Below, piece after piece: positions 1 through 6,003 of a stretch of DNA of 13,173 nucleotides. This DNA comes from Acidobacteriota bacterium (GTDB lineage Bacteria > Acidobacteriota > Blastocatellia > Pyrinomonadales > Pyrinomonadaceae). A program made the position numbers and the translations under genes. Each line of letters starts with the position of its first letter. The stretch's first letter is position 1. The stretch spans positions 1-13,173 of the forward strand of contig JAEWBM010000074.1 in NCBI GenBank assembly GCA_023391155.1, given 5' to 3'. The notes below the pieces were generated by a model, which had not been told where the DNA came from, ran no database searches, and was given only the letters and a program-made list of their open reading frames with translations.

Positions 1-323
1 ATCTACACGTTTAGTCCGTTCACTTAATTTTCGTCTAAGGCGAGCAGATGAACTGACAAGACCTCGTCAAAGACTAACCCGGCTGACTTTAAGCCGCGTC
101 CGCAGGTGGAGAACGCGCCCGAGCCCGAACTGAGTTATGCCTTATCCGGTCGCATCAGGCGGACTTCCGGTAAGACATTGCTGTAGCTAAAGTTAATTAG
201 GCAGCAAGAGCTAATTCTTGATTAGCATTTGTGTTTTGCAAGTTTTTTTAACGAGCTCACCTACAAAAAGCCCGACGTGCACTCAAAGATCTATACAAGC
301 CCCTGTCGAAGCCTGTCGCCCCC
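1..323 (-). ncRNA. ssrA: tmRNA (SsrA), 3' end cut by window edge
   Basis: Transfer-messenger RNA rescues stalled ribosomes and adds a degradation tag. Read on the minus strand, the 5' end starts near 323 with GGGGGCGACAGGCTTCGACAGGG-like sequence, the conserved 5' half of the tRNA-like domain. The tag frame ends at 197 with codons for ANQELALAA followed by TAA (199-197); the LALAA end is the classical proteolysis tag. An in-frame TAA at 250-248 limits the tag to at most 16 residues (KNLQNTNANQELALAA); the resume codon is not certain. The pseudoknot-rich body follows, and close to the edge comes GACTAAACGTGTAGA, which matches the conserved stretch just before the T-arm. The final 60 or so bases (T-arm, acceptor, CCA) should lie outside the window. 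No protein gene overlaps it on a credible basis. Confidence -1.
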
Positions 324-381
324 ATATTGAGAGGAACGTTAGTTTCCGATATTCAGATGAAAAAGGCAAGGTTTGGGATGC

Positions 382-419
382 AAAAGAAAAGAGGAGCCCC
401 TTGCCGGAACTCCCCCCTC
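382..419 (-). terminator. Probable intrinsic terminator after the small charged protein gene
   Basis: On the minus strand GAGGGG (419-414) can pair with CTCCTC (396-391), with one G-U pair and a possible inner TTCC/GGGG helix. It is followed directly by TTTTCTTTT. It lies between the stop of the 61-residue gene and the start of tmRNA, where transcription should end before ssrA begins. The pairing was judged by eye; no folding energy was calculated. Confidence -1.
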
Positions 420-446
420 TCACGGTGTGGTGTGTAAAGACTATTT

Positions 447-632
447 CTAATCGCCGCGGTCGCCGTGGCCGGGTTTCACTTTGGTCTTGGCGGTCTGCCG
501 CACGTCTTGGGACAGTGAGCGGCTGACGTCGGTGCTCTCCTTAAACTTGCCCTCGTCGTCGCGCCGGACGAACCGTTTATCCGTTCCGGTATCGATCAGT
601 TCTCTTTTGCCTGCTTCAGAATTGGTTGCCAT
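447..632 (-). CDS. Small charged conserved hypothetical protein (61 aa)
   Basis: The product is a short, strongly charged, soluble-looking protein that starts MATNSEAGKRELIDTGTDKR and ends GHGDRGD. It has no hydrophobic segment, no cysteine and no signal peptide, and is probably partly disordered. I recall similar 55-65 residue proteins (a TDKRF-RRD-GKFKES core and an SLS-D-R---K motif) as uncharacterised in many bacteria, so conservation rather than function supports it. I chose the ATG at 632 over the one 24 bases upstream because AAGGGGTG lies about 8 bases before it. It follows the stress-type flavin-binding gene by 69 bases and may belong with that group. Function unknown; real gene fairly sure. 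Confidence -1.
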   Translation of the reverse strand: MATNSEAGKRELIDTGTDKRFVRRDDEGKFKESTDVSRSLSQDVRQTAKTKVKPGHGDRGD

Positions 633-701
633 AAACGTCACCCCTTGTATGCGCATCGTGCGCTTTTCGTTACAAGTTTATGTGAGTGCAAACGCCGTGC
701 C

Positions 702-1193
702 TTAAAGGTCGATCTTTTCGTTGGCACCCCACTCGGCGGAGGTTCCGGTGACCAGCGCTTTAACGAATCCGGCGAGTTCGATTAACTTGCCCGATTCGGC
801 CTCCCAGTATTCGGCGCTTTCGACATCGATCTTTAGCAGGCACAGCTTCGGATCGTCGAGCCCCTCGGGGAACCACGCCTTGAGCACCGGGCTCCACAGC
901 TCCTCCATCTTTGCCTTGTCCCGGCTGACGGCGGCCCGCCCGGAGACTGAAACAAACGTGTCGTCATCCGGTTTGGAGTATGCGATGTTCACTCGGTTGT
1001 CCTTTTCGATCTCTTCGACCTTGTGCGTCTCGTCGCTGGTAAAGAACCAGAGATTCCCCGCGGCGTCCATATCCTGGGTGGACATCGGACGGCTGCGCAA
1101 CTGGCCGCCGTCGATGGTGGTCAGCATGCAGAAATCGATGCCCTCGGTCAGCTCGGTAAGTTTCTTTATCGATTCTTCTCGTGTATTGGCCAT
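702..1193 (-). CDS. General stress protein 26-like, pyridoxamine-phosphate-oxidase-fold flavin-binding protein
   Basis: A 163-residue protein of the split-barrel FMN-binding superfamily, in the general-stress-protein-26 / Pyrid_ox_like group. Visible hallmarks are the N-terminal helix (MANTREESIKKLTEL), strand ML-TT-DGGQLRSRPM (residues about 23-37), the LWFFTSDETHKVEEI segment (about 48-62), strand VNIAYSKPDDDTFVSVSGRA and the C-terminal YWEA segment. Members bind FMN or F420; the substrate is unknown and the role is usually tied to stress. The gene begins 2 bases after the stop of the histone-H1-like gene, so the two are almost certainly co-transcribed. The only SD-like stretch (AAAGGAG) is about 16 bases before ATG inside the upstream gene, so coupling to upstream translation is plausible. 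Family assignment is confident; exact role is not. Confidence -1.
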   Translation of the reverse strand: MANTREESIKKLTELTEGIDFCMLTTIDGGQLRSRPMSTQDMDAAGNLWFFTSDETHKVEEIEKDNRVNIAYSKPDDDTFVSVSGRAAVSRDKAKMEELWSPVLKAWFPEGLDDPKLCLLKIDVESAEYWEAESGKLIELAGFVKALVTGTSAEWGANEKIDL

Positions 1194-1195
1194 GG

Positions 1196-1891
1196 TTATT
1201 TTTTGGTTGCTCCTTTCTTAGCCGAGGAAGACTTTGTCGCCGCCTTTTTCTTAGCACCGCCGGATGAGGCCGATTTCGACGCGGTCGATTTTTTGGCCGT
1301 GCTCGAAGCGGATTTCTTTGCACCCGACTTGGAAGCTGTTGACTTCTTCGCCGTGCTCGACGTCGACTTTTTCGCACCTGACTTTGAACCACTCGACGAT
1401 TTCGATCCCGCCGATTTCTTTGCGGTCGAGCTTCCGCTTTTGGCCCCGGTTGAAGTTTTCTTAGCTCCGCCCGTGCTCGACTTTGATGTCGATGAGCTCG
1501 ACTTCTTTTTCGCGCCGGTGCCCGAGCTCTTTGTCGAGGATGTCGACTTCTTTGTTCCGCCGGATTTGGCAGAGCCCGATCTTGCGGTCGACTTAGACGC
1601 CGAACCGCCGGATCTCGAAGATGATCCCGACTTTGACGTTGACGACTTTGACGAGGTCGAACCGGTCTTCTTTCCCGAAGAGGTTCCGCGTCGAGCGGAA
1701 CCCTTGGTTGCGGCCTCGCCCTCCGAGACCATCGCCTCTCCGGCGCCCTGCAGCGCTCCGGCCGCGGCCCCGGCAGCGGCACTGGCGATCACCTCTCCCG
1801 CAGTGGCCGCCGCAGCCGAGATCACGTTGCCGGCCGCATCCTTTGTCTTTTGCACCAATCCTTTTTTATTCGAACCTTTTCTTGCTGCCAT
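1196..1891 (-). CDS. Histone-H1-like lysine/serine/alanine-rich protein
   Basis: A 231-residue basic low-complexity protein. Residues 1-15 are basic (MAARKGSNKK...), about 16-60 form an Ala-rich, probably helical stretch, and from about 65 to the end it is nearly all K, S, A, G and T in irregular repeats such as KKSTASKSGAKK. This is the composition of eukaryotic H1 tails and bacterial H1-like nucleoid proteins (AlgP/Hc1 type), which bind and condense DNA through disordered cationic tails. DNA binding here is inference from composition. The ATG at 1891 is preferred over the upstream start at 1918 because AAGGAGG with a second GGAG-like stretch lies just before it. It is followed at once by the flavin-binding stress gene. 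The long acidic Phe/Asp-rich frame on the opposite strand is an artefact of this repeat composition. Confidence -1.
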   Translation of the reverse strand: MAARKGSNKKGLVQKTKDAAGNVISAAAATAGEVIASAAAGAAAGALQGAGEAMVSEGEAATKGSARRGTSSGKKTGSTSSKSSTSKSGSSSRSGGSASKSTARSGSAKSGGTKKSTSSTKSSGTGAKKKSSSSTSKSSTGGAKKTSTGAKSGSSTAKKSAGSKSSSGSKSGAKKSTSSTAKKSTASKSGAKKSASSTAKKSTASKSASSGGAKKKAATKSSSAKKGATKK

Positions 1892-2032
1892 TCTCCTATT
1901 CCTCCTTGATGTATGCACTCAATACACTGCCCTGCCATACTGCAAGAGCTGTGCCGAGACGCGAAAACCGAGCTCCCCTCAAGGACAGGGGTGACAGCCG
2001 AAGGACGTCGAGATGTTCGGTGTTTGCCTTTT

Positions 2033-2127
2033 ATGCCGCCGTCTACGACGGCTCCGGGGTGTGTTGCTCGGTACCCACATCTTGCGATGTGGGCTAATCA
2101 GATGGCATCGGCTACGCCGATTCGGTC
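2033..2127 (+). repeat. Dispersed three-hairpin repeat, copy R1
   Basis: The copy carries three successive perfect inverted repeats: GCCGTC-TAC-GACGGC (2038-2052), CCCACATC-TTGC-GATGTGGG (2074-2093) and ATCGGC-TAC-GCCGAT (2107-2121). Copies R2 (3243-3332, inverted) and R3 (3925-4020, same orientation) share the order and most of the sequence. It sits in the 278-base gap between the start of the H1-like gene and the end of the 159-residue gene; I see no gene there. It resembles a REP/BIME-type element. The hairpins may also act as transcription barriers. Confidence -1.
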
Positions 2128-2169
2128 ATTTGGAGGATCGGGGAAATGGAGGCTGCGATGATGAGAAGA

Positions 2170-2649
2170 TCATTGCGTCATCAATTCAGACCTCGTTGCA
2201 CCGGCTGCTTCGAGTAGAAACTCTAACGCACCCCACGCGAATGGAAAGCCCTCCACCTTCAGATCGATGTGAAGAGTCCGTGGGTCTATCACTTTACTGT
2301 CCCACCAATACCAGCTTCTTTGATCAGCCCTGAACCAATACGAAAAACCCCTTGGGGTCCACATATGGGATAGCTTTGCGAATCCGGCGGGCGACCGGAG
2401 CATTGTCTCAACCTTGCCATCACTCAATTCGGGTGCGCACGACGCAACGAACCATTCGGGCAAAAAAGTCTCGGCATCTTCACCGCCGCCCTCCGTAATA
2501 GCGCAAAGAAGCACCTCTTTGACGCGCTCCAGCACATGACGGGCATAGCCGTCGCAGGTGACGCAAACCGTGGCATCCATCAAAGATGTAGTGTCCACAT
2601 CTATGTTTTCCCCTGACGACAATCGTGCGAGTTCAAGGCTAAGTTCCAT
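2170..2649 (-). CDS. Hypothetical protein, possibly immunity-type (159 aa)
   Basis: I do not recognise the family with confidence. The protein is soluble and acidic, with no signal peptide or membrane segment. Its features are VCVTCDGY near the N-terminus, an aromatic core SYWFRADQRSWYWWDSKV (five W/Y in 12 residues), then a conserved-looking C-terminal GFPFAWGALEFLLEAAGA segment. Single-domain proteins with a Trp-rich centre and such an ending occur as scattered uncharacterised genes in polymorphic-toxin neighbourhoods; the immunity idea rests mainly on the SUKH neighbour. The start is uncertain: ATG at 2649 is chosen, but a TTG at 2664 in the same frame would add five residues, and neither has a clear ribosome site. 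Lower GC than purF or the oxidoreductase gene. Confidence -1.
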   Translation of the reverse strand: MELSLELARLSSGENIDVDTTSLMDATVCVTCDGYARHVLERVKEVLLCAITEGGGEDAETFLPEWFVASCAPELSDGKVETMLRSPAGFAKLSHMWTPRGFSYWFRADQRSWYWWDSKVIDPRTLHIDLKVEGFPFAWGALEFLLEAAGATRSELMTQ

Positions 2650-2719
2650 TGGAGTTATCCGCAAAACTTGAGAGCGGGACTATTCGTCTTCGACGTACTC
2701 ACTATACAAGTGTAAAAGG

Positions 2720-2980
2720 TTATCGAAAGCTTCCTGGATCACTAGTAAAGCGTTCGCGAAAGTCGGTCCACTCAATTATTATCTCACCCGTCTTCAGCCG
2801 GTGAGCGAGCCACGTTAAGAAAGGAGTCATAGCGGAATGGTATTGCCGCGGATCGACATCCGCGCCGATGTCAAATCCCTCAAGGAAACTTGCAGCCTCA
2901 TAGAATGAGGCGGTGGGAGTAGACAACCCGGGATGCTTACATAACGCCTCGACAATTTCGAGAAAATCGCGTTCGGTCAT
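2720..2980 (-). CDS. Hypothetical protein, coupled partner of the 78-aa gene (86 aa)
   Basis: An unrecognised 86-residue acidic protein starting MTERDFLEIVEALCKHPGLS and containing SFYEAASFLEGFDIGAD, then FLTWLAHRL and a final WTDFRERFTSD. It is probably all-helical, with no signal peptide or membrane segment. The ATG at 2980 overlaps the stop of the upstream 78-residue gene as ATGA, a classical translational-coupling arrangement, and this decides the start over an in-frame start further upstream (3025). The two small proteins are likely made together. Size, acidity, coupling and neighbourhood suggest an immunity-type protein, but that is inference from context. Confidence -1.
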   Translation of the reverse strand: MTERDFLEIVEALCKHPGLSTPTASFYEAASFLEGFDIGADVDPRQYHSAMTPFLTWLAHRLKTGEIIIEWTDFRERFTSDPGSFR

Positions 2981-3213
2981 AGCTGTGACGTCCGGTCCGC
3001 GAAGTAACGATAGATGTAATCGCACGCATCGGTTTCGTTATCGAACGAGTGGAAGTCTTCCCTGTTTCCCTTTTCATCGAAATAGAATACTTCCCATCTA
3101 TTATAGTTCTGGTACAGAACCACGCGGTCCGGTAGTAGTTCGCCGTTGAGGGAATAGAAACCCGCTCGGACGCCGAGCTCGGCCAATTGTCGCTCAAGTT
3201 CTTGTTTTTTCAT
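2977..3213 (-). CDS. Hypothetical protein, immunity-like (78 aa)
   Basis: A 78-residue protein with the pattern MKKQELERQLAELGV (helix), YSLNGELLPDRVVLYQN, WEVFYFDEKGNREDFHSF (two to three strands), then NETDACDYIYRYF (helix). Small proteins with this helix, YSL-GG, W-V-Y-ERG, F-sE-eAC-yl pattern occur in polymorphic-toxin immunity neighbourhoods as I recall them; I cannot name the Pfam family with certainty. Its stop overlaps the next start by 4 bases (ATGA at 2980-2977). No clear SD precedes the ATG at 3213. Repeat R2 lies immediately upstream of it. Confident as a gene; immunity role is a suggestion. Confidence -1.
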   Translation of the reverse strand: MKKQELERQLAELGVRAGFYSLNGELLPDRVVLYQNYNRWEVFYFDEKGNREDFHSFDNETDACDYIYRYFADRTSQL

Positions 3214-3242
3214 CGGTGCGTGTGAGCATTTATCATCACCAA

Positions 3243-3332
3243 ATCGGCGGAGCCGATGGCATTTGTGTAGCCCACGTCGCGAGACGTGGGATGGGGCATC
3301 CGAAATGGCCGAGCCGTCGTAGACGGCGGCAT
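3243..3332 (-). repeat. Dispersed three-hairpin repeat, copy R2 (inverted)
   Basis: Read on the minus strand it has the same order as R1 and R3: GCCGTC-TAC-GACGGC (3327-3313), CCCACGTC-TCGC-GACGTGGG (3290-3271), ATCGGC-TCC-GCCGAT (3257-3243). The central stem differs from R1/R3 by an A-T to G-C exchange on both arms, so pairing is kept. It occupies most of the 190-base gap between the 78-residue gene and the end of the SUKH gene; the rest of the gap shows nothing else. Confidence -1.
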
Positions 3333-3403
3333 TCTTATGAGCGGCCCGCCGGACAGAAACGCAAGTGTTAACGAGCGTGCCTAGGTCGGTACAGCGGGTG
3401 GTT

Positions 3404-3808
3404 TCAAGTGTCCCGATATTTAAGCCACCGCCAAACTTTGTTTGACCAAAAGCTTGCCATCGTTAATGTGATCGGGATCTTACTCTCATTGACGATGTCC
3501 CATTGCGCTGCCGCATTCAAATGAGAAACGTCGAAGAAAATCTTTTCCTCACCTATAAAAGCAAACTGGAGAAGATCTGAGTTCGGGAAGCGTAGGTCCT
3601 CGAGAGCTAAAATCCTGAGAAACGGGTCTTCGACTCTCAGGCCGTTATAGTTGAAAAAGAACGTTCTGACTTGCTCAGGAAAGGTAACACTTAACCGGTG
3701 TTCGGTCTCAGAGATCAGCGCATCAGATGCCTGTCCGCCTAAAACGTACTCAAACCCGAGCTGCAATGACAACGTGTTTAACCTTTGTTTGAAGTATCCT
3801 ATTTGCAT
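3404..3808 (-). CDS. SMI1/KNR4 (SUKH) family immunity-type protein
   Basis: A 134-residue single-domain protein with the SUKH pattern: an N-terminal helix, then ISETEHRLSVTFPEQVRTFF followed by NYNGL (the classic I-E-LG--LP-y--F---NG signature, residues about 32-56), the FLRILALEDLRF strand, and a C-terminal FDVSHLNAAAQWDIVN...ITLTMASFW...WRWLKY segment typical of bacterial SUKH-1 proteins. In bacteria these mostly act as immunity proteins that bind and neutralise nuclease-type toxins of contact-dependent or secreted polymorphic systems. No toxin, secretion gene or Rhs-type protein is present here, so it may be an orphan against foreign toxins. It is bracketed by repeats R2 and R3 in inverted orientation. 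The start at 3808 has no evident SD. Confidence -1.
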   Translation of the reverse strand: MQIGYFKQRLNTLSLQLGFEYVLGGQASDALISETEHRLSVTFPEQVRTFFFNYNGLRVEDPFLRILALEDLRFPNSDLLQFAFIGEEKIFFDVSHLNAAAQWDIVNESKIPITLTMASFWSNKVWRWLKYRDT

Positions 3809-3879
3809 CTGATGGCTCGCAGTTGACCAACGTTACCTTGTATCGTTCGAGCGACCGTTCACACAACCGCGGCGTCAGT

Positions 3880-3901
3880 ACCACTTGGGGTAGCGGGTGG
3901 T
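3880..3901. repeat. Short imperfect hairpin near R3, sharing a 12-mer with 3393-3404
   Basis: ACCAC (3880-3884) can pair with GTGGT (3897-3901). The stretch AGCGGGTGGTTT (3892-3903) recurs exactly at 3393-3404, at the other end of the SUKH gene. The shared 12-mer lies within or beside the three-hairpin repeat neighbourhood and may be part of a larger degraded repeat. Confidence -1.
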
Positions 3902-3924
3902 TTAACATCGCGCCGTTCCCAGGT

Positions 3925-4020
3925 ATGCCGCCGTCTACGACGGCTCCGGGGTGTGGCGCTCGGTGCCCACATCTTGCGATGTGGGCTAATCAGATGGCAT
4001 CGGCTCCGCCGATTCGGTCG
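3925..4020 (+). repeat. Dispersed three-hairpin repeat, copy R3
   Basis: This copy is nearly identical to R1: GCCGTC-TAC-GACGGC, then CCCACATC-TTGC-GATGTGGG (3966-3985), then ATCGGC-TCC-GCCGAT, with linkers that match R1 at most positions. It lies in the 339-base gap between the SUKH gene and the 114-residue gene. Apart from this repeat and the short hairpin at 3880 I see no gene there, only small palindromes (for example GCGGTACCGC near 4095). Confidence -1.
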
Positions 4021-4147
4021 CTTCAAGGCGTGCTGTCTTACATCCGTTACAATCTCGTAGAGCGACTATGTTCCATAACGCTCCCCGTAACGGGCGGTAC
4101 CGCTTTCGCAGAGCCTGTCAAAGCGGGCATTGGTCATATTCGAACTT

Positions 4148-4492
4148 TCAATCTTTAGTCAACATCTTTTCAACCTCAGGTAGGTGTTTGTGCAATAATC
4201 GGCTAACCGGCGCGATCTTATTAGCATACTTATAGTTTTTTTCGATAACTCCCGCCGAAGCTAATCGGTCCATAATCTCATAAAAGCCGATCCAGGAGTC
4301 CGGCTCATTAACGCGCGTAATATCTAAAAAGAAATCCGCCCTATCGTTAATAAATCGAATTCTAATTCTTTTCGATTCTGCTATAAGGACATTGCCGTTA
4401 TAGTCGTCCGCAAGGACCGCACATTTAAACCCCCATCTGTCAAACAGATACGAAAAAAAGTGATGAACGTTTTCCTTTAGCGATGTCATCAT
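4148..4492 (-). CDS. Hypothetical protein (114 aa), lower GC
   Basis: An unrecognised 114-residue basic-leaning protein. It has an N-terminal amphipathic segment (SLKENVHHFFSYLFDRWGF), strands around CAVLADDYNGNVLIAES and RIRIRFINDRADFFLDI, a helical W-GFYEIMDRLASAGV segment and a helical C-terminus (LLHKHLPEVEKML). There is no signal peptide or membrane helix. Codon use is clearly more A/T-rich than purF, which ends only 24 bases upstream, so co-transcription with purF is likely but the gene looks recently acquired. ATG-ATG at 4492/4489 leaves the exact start open. The single-domain alpha/beta build and company suggest a possible immunity-type protein; this is context only. Confidence -1.
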   Translation of the reverse strand: MMTSLKENVHHFFSYLFDRWGFKCAVLADDYNGNVLIAESKRIRIRFINDRADFFLDITRVNEPDSWIGFYEIMDRLASAGVIEKNYKYANKIAPVSRLLHKHLPEVEKMLTKD

Positions 4493-4516
4493 TCCATCTT
4501 TATGACGGTCGGAGCT

Positions 4517-5902
4517 TTATGCGGCTTGGGAGTTAGCGATGAGGGTGGGGTAGGCGCCGGTCCAGCAGGCGGTGCAGGTGGAGTCGGGGTCGAGGCCGAT
4601 GGCTTCGAGCATGCCTTCGTGCGAGAGATAGCCGAGGCTGTCGGCGCCGATATACTCGCGGACCTCCTCGACGGACATTTGGGCGGCTATGAGGTCCTCT
4701 TTCCGGGGCGTGTCGACTCCGTAATAACACGGCGAGATCGTCGGCGGGCACGAGATGCGCATATGTACCTCGGCGGCGCCGGCCTCGCGGACCATTTGGA
4801 CGATCTTTTTGGAGGTGGTCCCGCGAACGATGGAATCATCGATCAGGACGATGCGGCGGCCGGCGATAAGATCGCGAATCGGGTTCAGTTTTAGCCGCAC
4901 GCCGAATGAGCGGATAGATTGGGAAGGCTCGATGAACGTCCGCCCCACGTAATGGTTGCGGATGATCGCCTGGCGGTAGTTGATGCCCGATTCATTCGCA
5001 TAGCCGATGGCGGCGGCGACGCCGGAATCCGGTACGGGAACGACCAGGTCGGCGTCGACCGGGTGTTCGACCGCCAGTCGGCGGCCCATTTTGTGGCGGG
5101 ATTCGTTTACCGAGCGGTCATAGATGATCGAATCGGGCCGCGAAAAATATACGTGCTCAAACGCACACGCCGAACGCGGCTTTGGCGCGAACGGCATCGA
5201 GGAATGCACGCCTGCCTCGTCGATGATCAGCATCTCGCCCGGCTCGACCTCGCGGAGATATTCGGCATCGATCAGGTCAAATGCGACCGTCTCGGACGCG
5301 ACGCACCAGGCGCCGTTCAATTTGCCAAGCACCATGGGGCGAAAGCCGCGCGGGTCGCGTACGGCGATCAGCGCCTGCGGCGTTAAAAAGAGCAGCGAAA
5401 ATGCCCCCTCGGTGTCCTTGAGCACGCTCTCGATCGCCTCGACCACATTCGCCGCCTTGGTCCGAGCGATGCCGTGAAGCAGGGTTTCAGTGTCGGATGT
5501 AGATGAAAATATTGCCCCGGCGGCCTCCAGCTCTTGCCGCTTTTGCCCGGCGAAGGGCAGGTTGCCGTTATGGCAGACGGCGATCTGGCCGTGCTGGCAG
5601 GTGACGAGGAACGGCTGGACCTCTTTGATAGTGTTGCGGCCCGAGGTGGAATAACGCGTATGGCCGATGGCCGCTGCCCCGACAAGGCGGTTAAGCACAT
5701 CCTCGGTCAAAACATCGGCGATCAGCCCTTGAGAGCGGTACTGATAAAGGTCGCGGCCGTCGCTCGAGACGATGCCGCACGCCTCCTGGCCGCGGTGCTG
5801 TTGCGCGAAAAGCCCGAGCTGGGTGAGCGTTGAGGCCTCCGGATGGCCGAAGATGCCAAAGATGCCGCATTCCTCGTGAAATTTGTCGAGAACCAGGTCC
5901 AT
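4517..5902 (-). CDS. purF: Amidophosphoribosyltransferase (glutamine PRPP amidotransferase)
   Basis: PurF makes 5-phosphoribosylamine from PRPP and glutamine, the first committed step of purine synthesis, in the cytosol. From the ATG at 5902 it has 461 residues. A short propeptide (MDLVLDKFHEE) precedes the catalytic Cys12 of the class II glutaminase domain (CGIFGIFG; QQHRGQEACG; HTRYSTSG; CHNGNL). The phosphoribosyltransferase half has the PRPP loop RIVLIDDSIVRGTTS (about 350-364). Four cysteines at 246, 392, 443 and 446 (SACAFEHVYF, SPCYYG, CTACW) match the [4Fe-4S] ligands of the Bacillus subtilis type, so this is the cluster-containing, processed form. A TTG directly before the ATG is not needed as start. 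No SD is seen; a TAAAAT hexamer ends 7 bases before ATG. Other pur genes are absent from the window. Confidence -1.
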   Translation of the reverse strand: MDLVLDKFHEECGIFGIFGHPEASTLTQLGLFAQQHRGQEACGIVSSDGRDLYQYRSQGLIADVLTEDVLNRLVGAAAIGHTRYSTSGRNTIKEVQPFLVTCQHGQIAVCHNGNLPFAGQKRQELEAAGAIFSSTSDTETLLHGIARTKAANVVEAIESVLKDTEGAFSLLFLTPQALIAVRDPRGFRPMVLGKLNGAWCVASETVAFDLIDAEYLREVEPGEMLIIDEAGVHSSMPFAPKPRSACAFEHVYFSRPDSIIYDRSVNESRHKMGRRLAVEHPVDADLVVPVPDSGVAAAIGYANESGINYRQAIIRNHYVGRTFIEPSQSIRSFGVRLKLNPIRDLIAGRRIVLIDDSIVRGTTSKKIVQMVREAGAAEVHMRISCPPTISPCYYGVDTPRKEDLIAAQMSVEEVREYIGADSLGYLSHEGMLEAIGLDPDSTCTACWTGAYPTLIANSQAA

Positions 5903-5909
5903 CAATAAT

Positions 5910-5915
5910 ATTTTA
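5910..5915 (-). promoter_or_regulatory. -10-like hexamer directly before purF
   Basis: TAAAAT (minus strand) lies 7 bases before the purF ATG. If used, transcription would start at or next to the start codon. The -35 region is weak, so this is a tentative call. Confidence -1.
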
Positions 5916-5953
5916 CGCGCAGATGTTTAAGAGTGCACGGGGGCGTCCTGAGC

Positions 5954-6003
5954 GTCTCATGCCGTCTCACCGGTCTCACCCGTCTCACGGTCTCCCCGTC
6001 TCG
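5954..6003. repeat. Tandem GTCTC-containing 9-mer repeat at the end of the oxidoreductase gene
   Basis: GTCTC occurs six times at steps of 10, 9, 9, 8 and 9 bases (from 5954, 5964, 5973, 5982, 5990 and 5999), with linkers mostly ACC, ACG or CCC. It encodes the C-terminal tail GDRETGETGETA of the oxidoreductase and runs past its stop codon (5959-5957). Confidence -1.

Noticed and set aside
2..136. Open Arg-rich frame at the left edge as the end of a protein gene
   Set aside because: The stretch is fully explained by the tmRNA body on the opposite strand.
218..526. Plus-strand frame of 102 codons
   Set aside because: It runs antisense across the tmRNA 5' half, the terminator and the end of the 61-residue gene; no family features.
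651..663. Palindrome GCGCA-TCG-TGCGC followed on the plus strand by TTTTCGTT, considered as a terminator
   Set aside because: No plus-strand gene ends there; on the minus strand it sits just before the ribosome site of the 61-residue gene and lacks a U-tract.
1023..1994. Long plus-strand reading frame (323 codons) rich in Asp, Phe, Ala and Val
   Set aside because: It is the exact antisense of the Lys/Ser/Ala repeat gene; its DF/DFFA pattern mirrors AKK/SKS codons, and it has no start signal or family pattern.
2937..3197. Alternative minus-strand frame of 86 codons
   Set aside because: It overlaps the 78-residue gene in another frame and lacks the ATGA-coupled arrangement and the domain-like pattern of the chosen frame.
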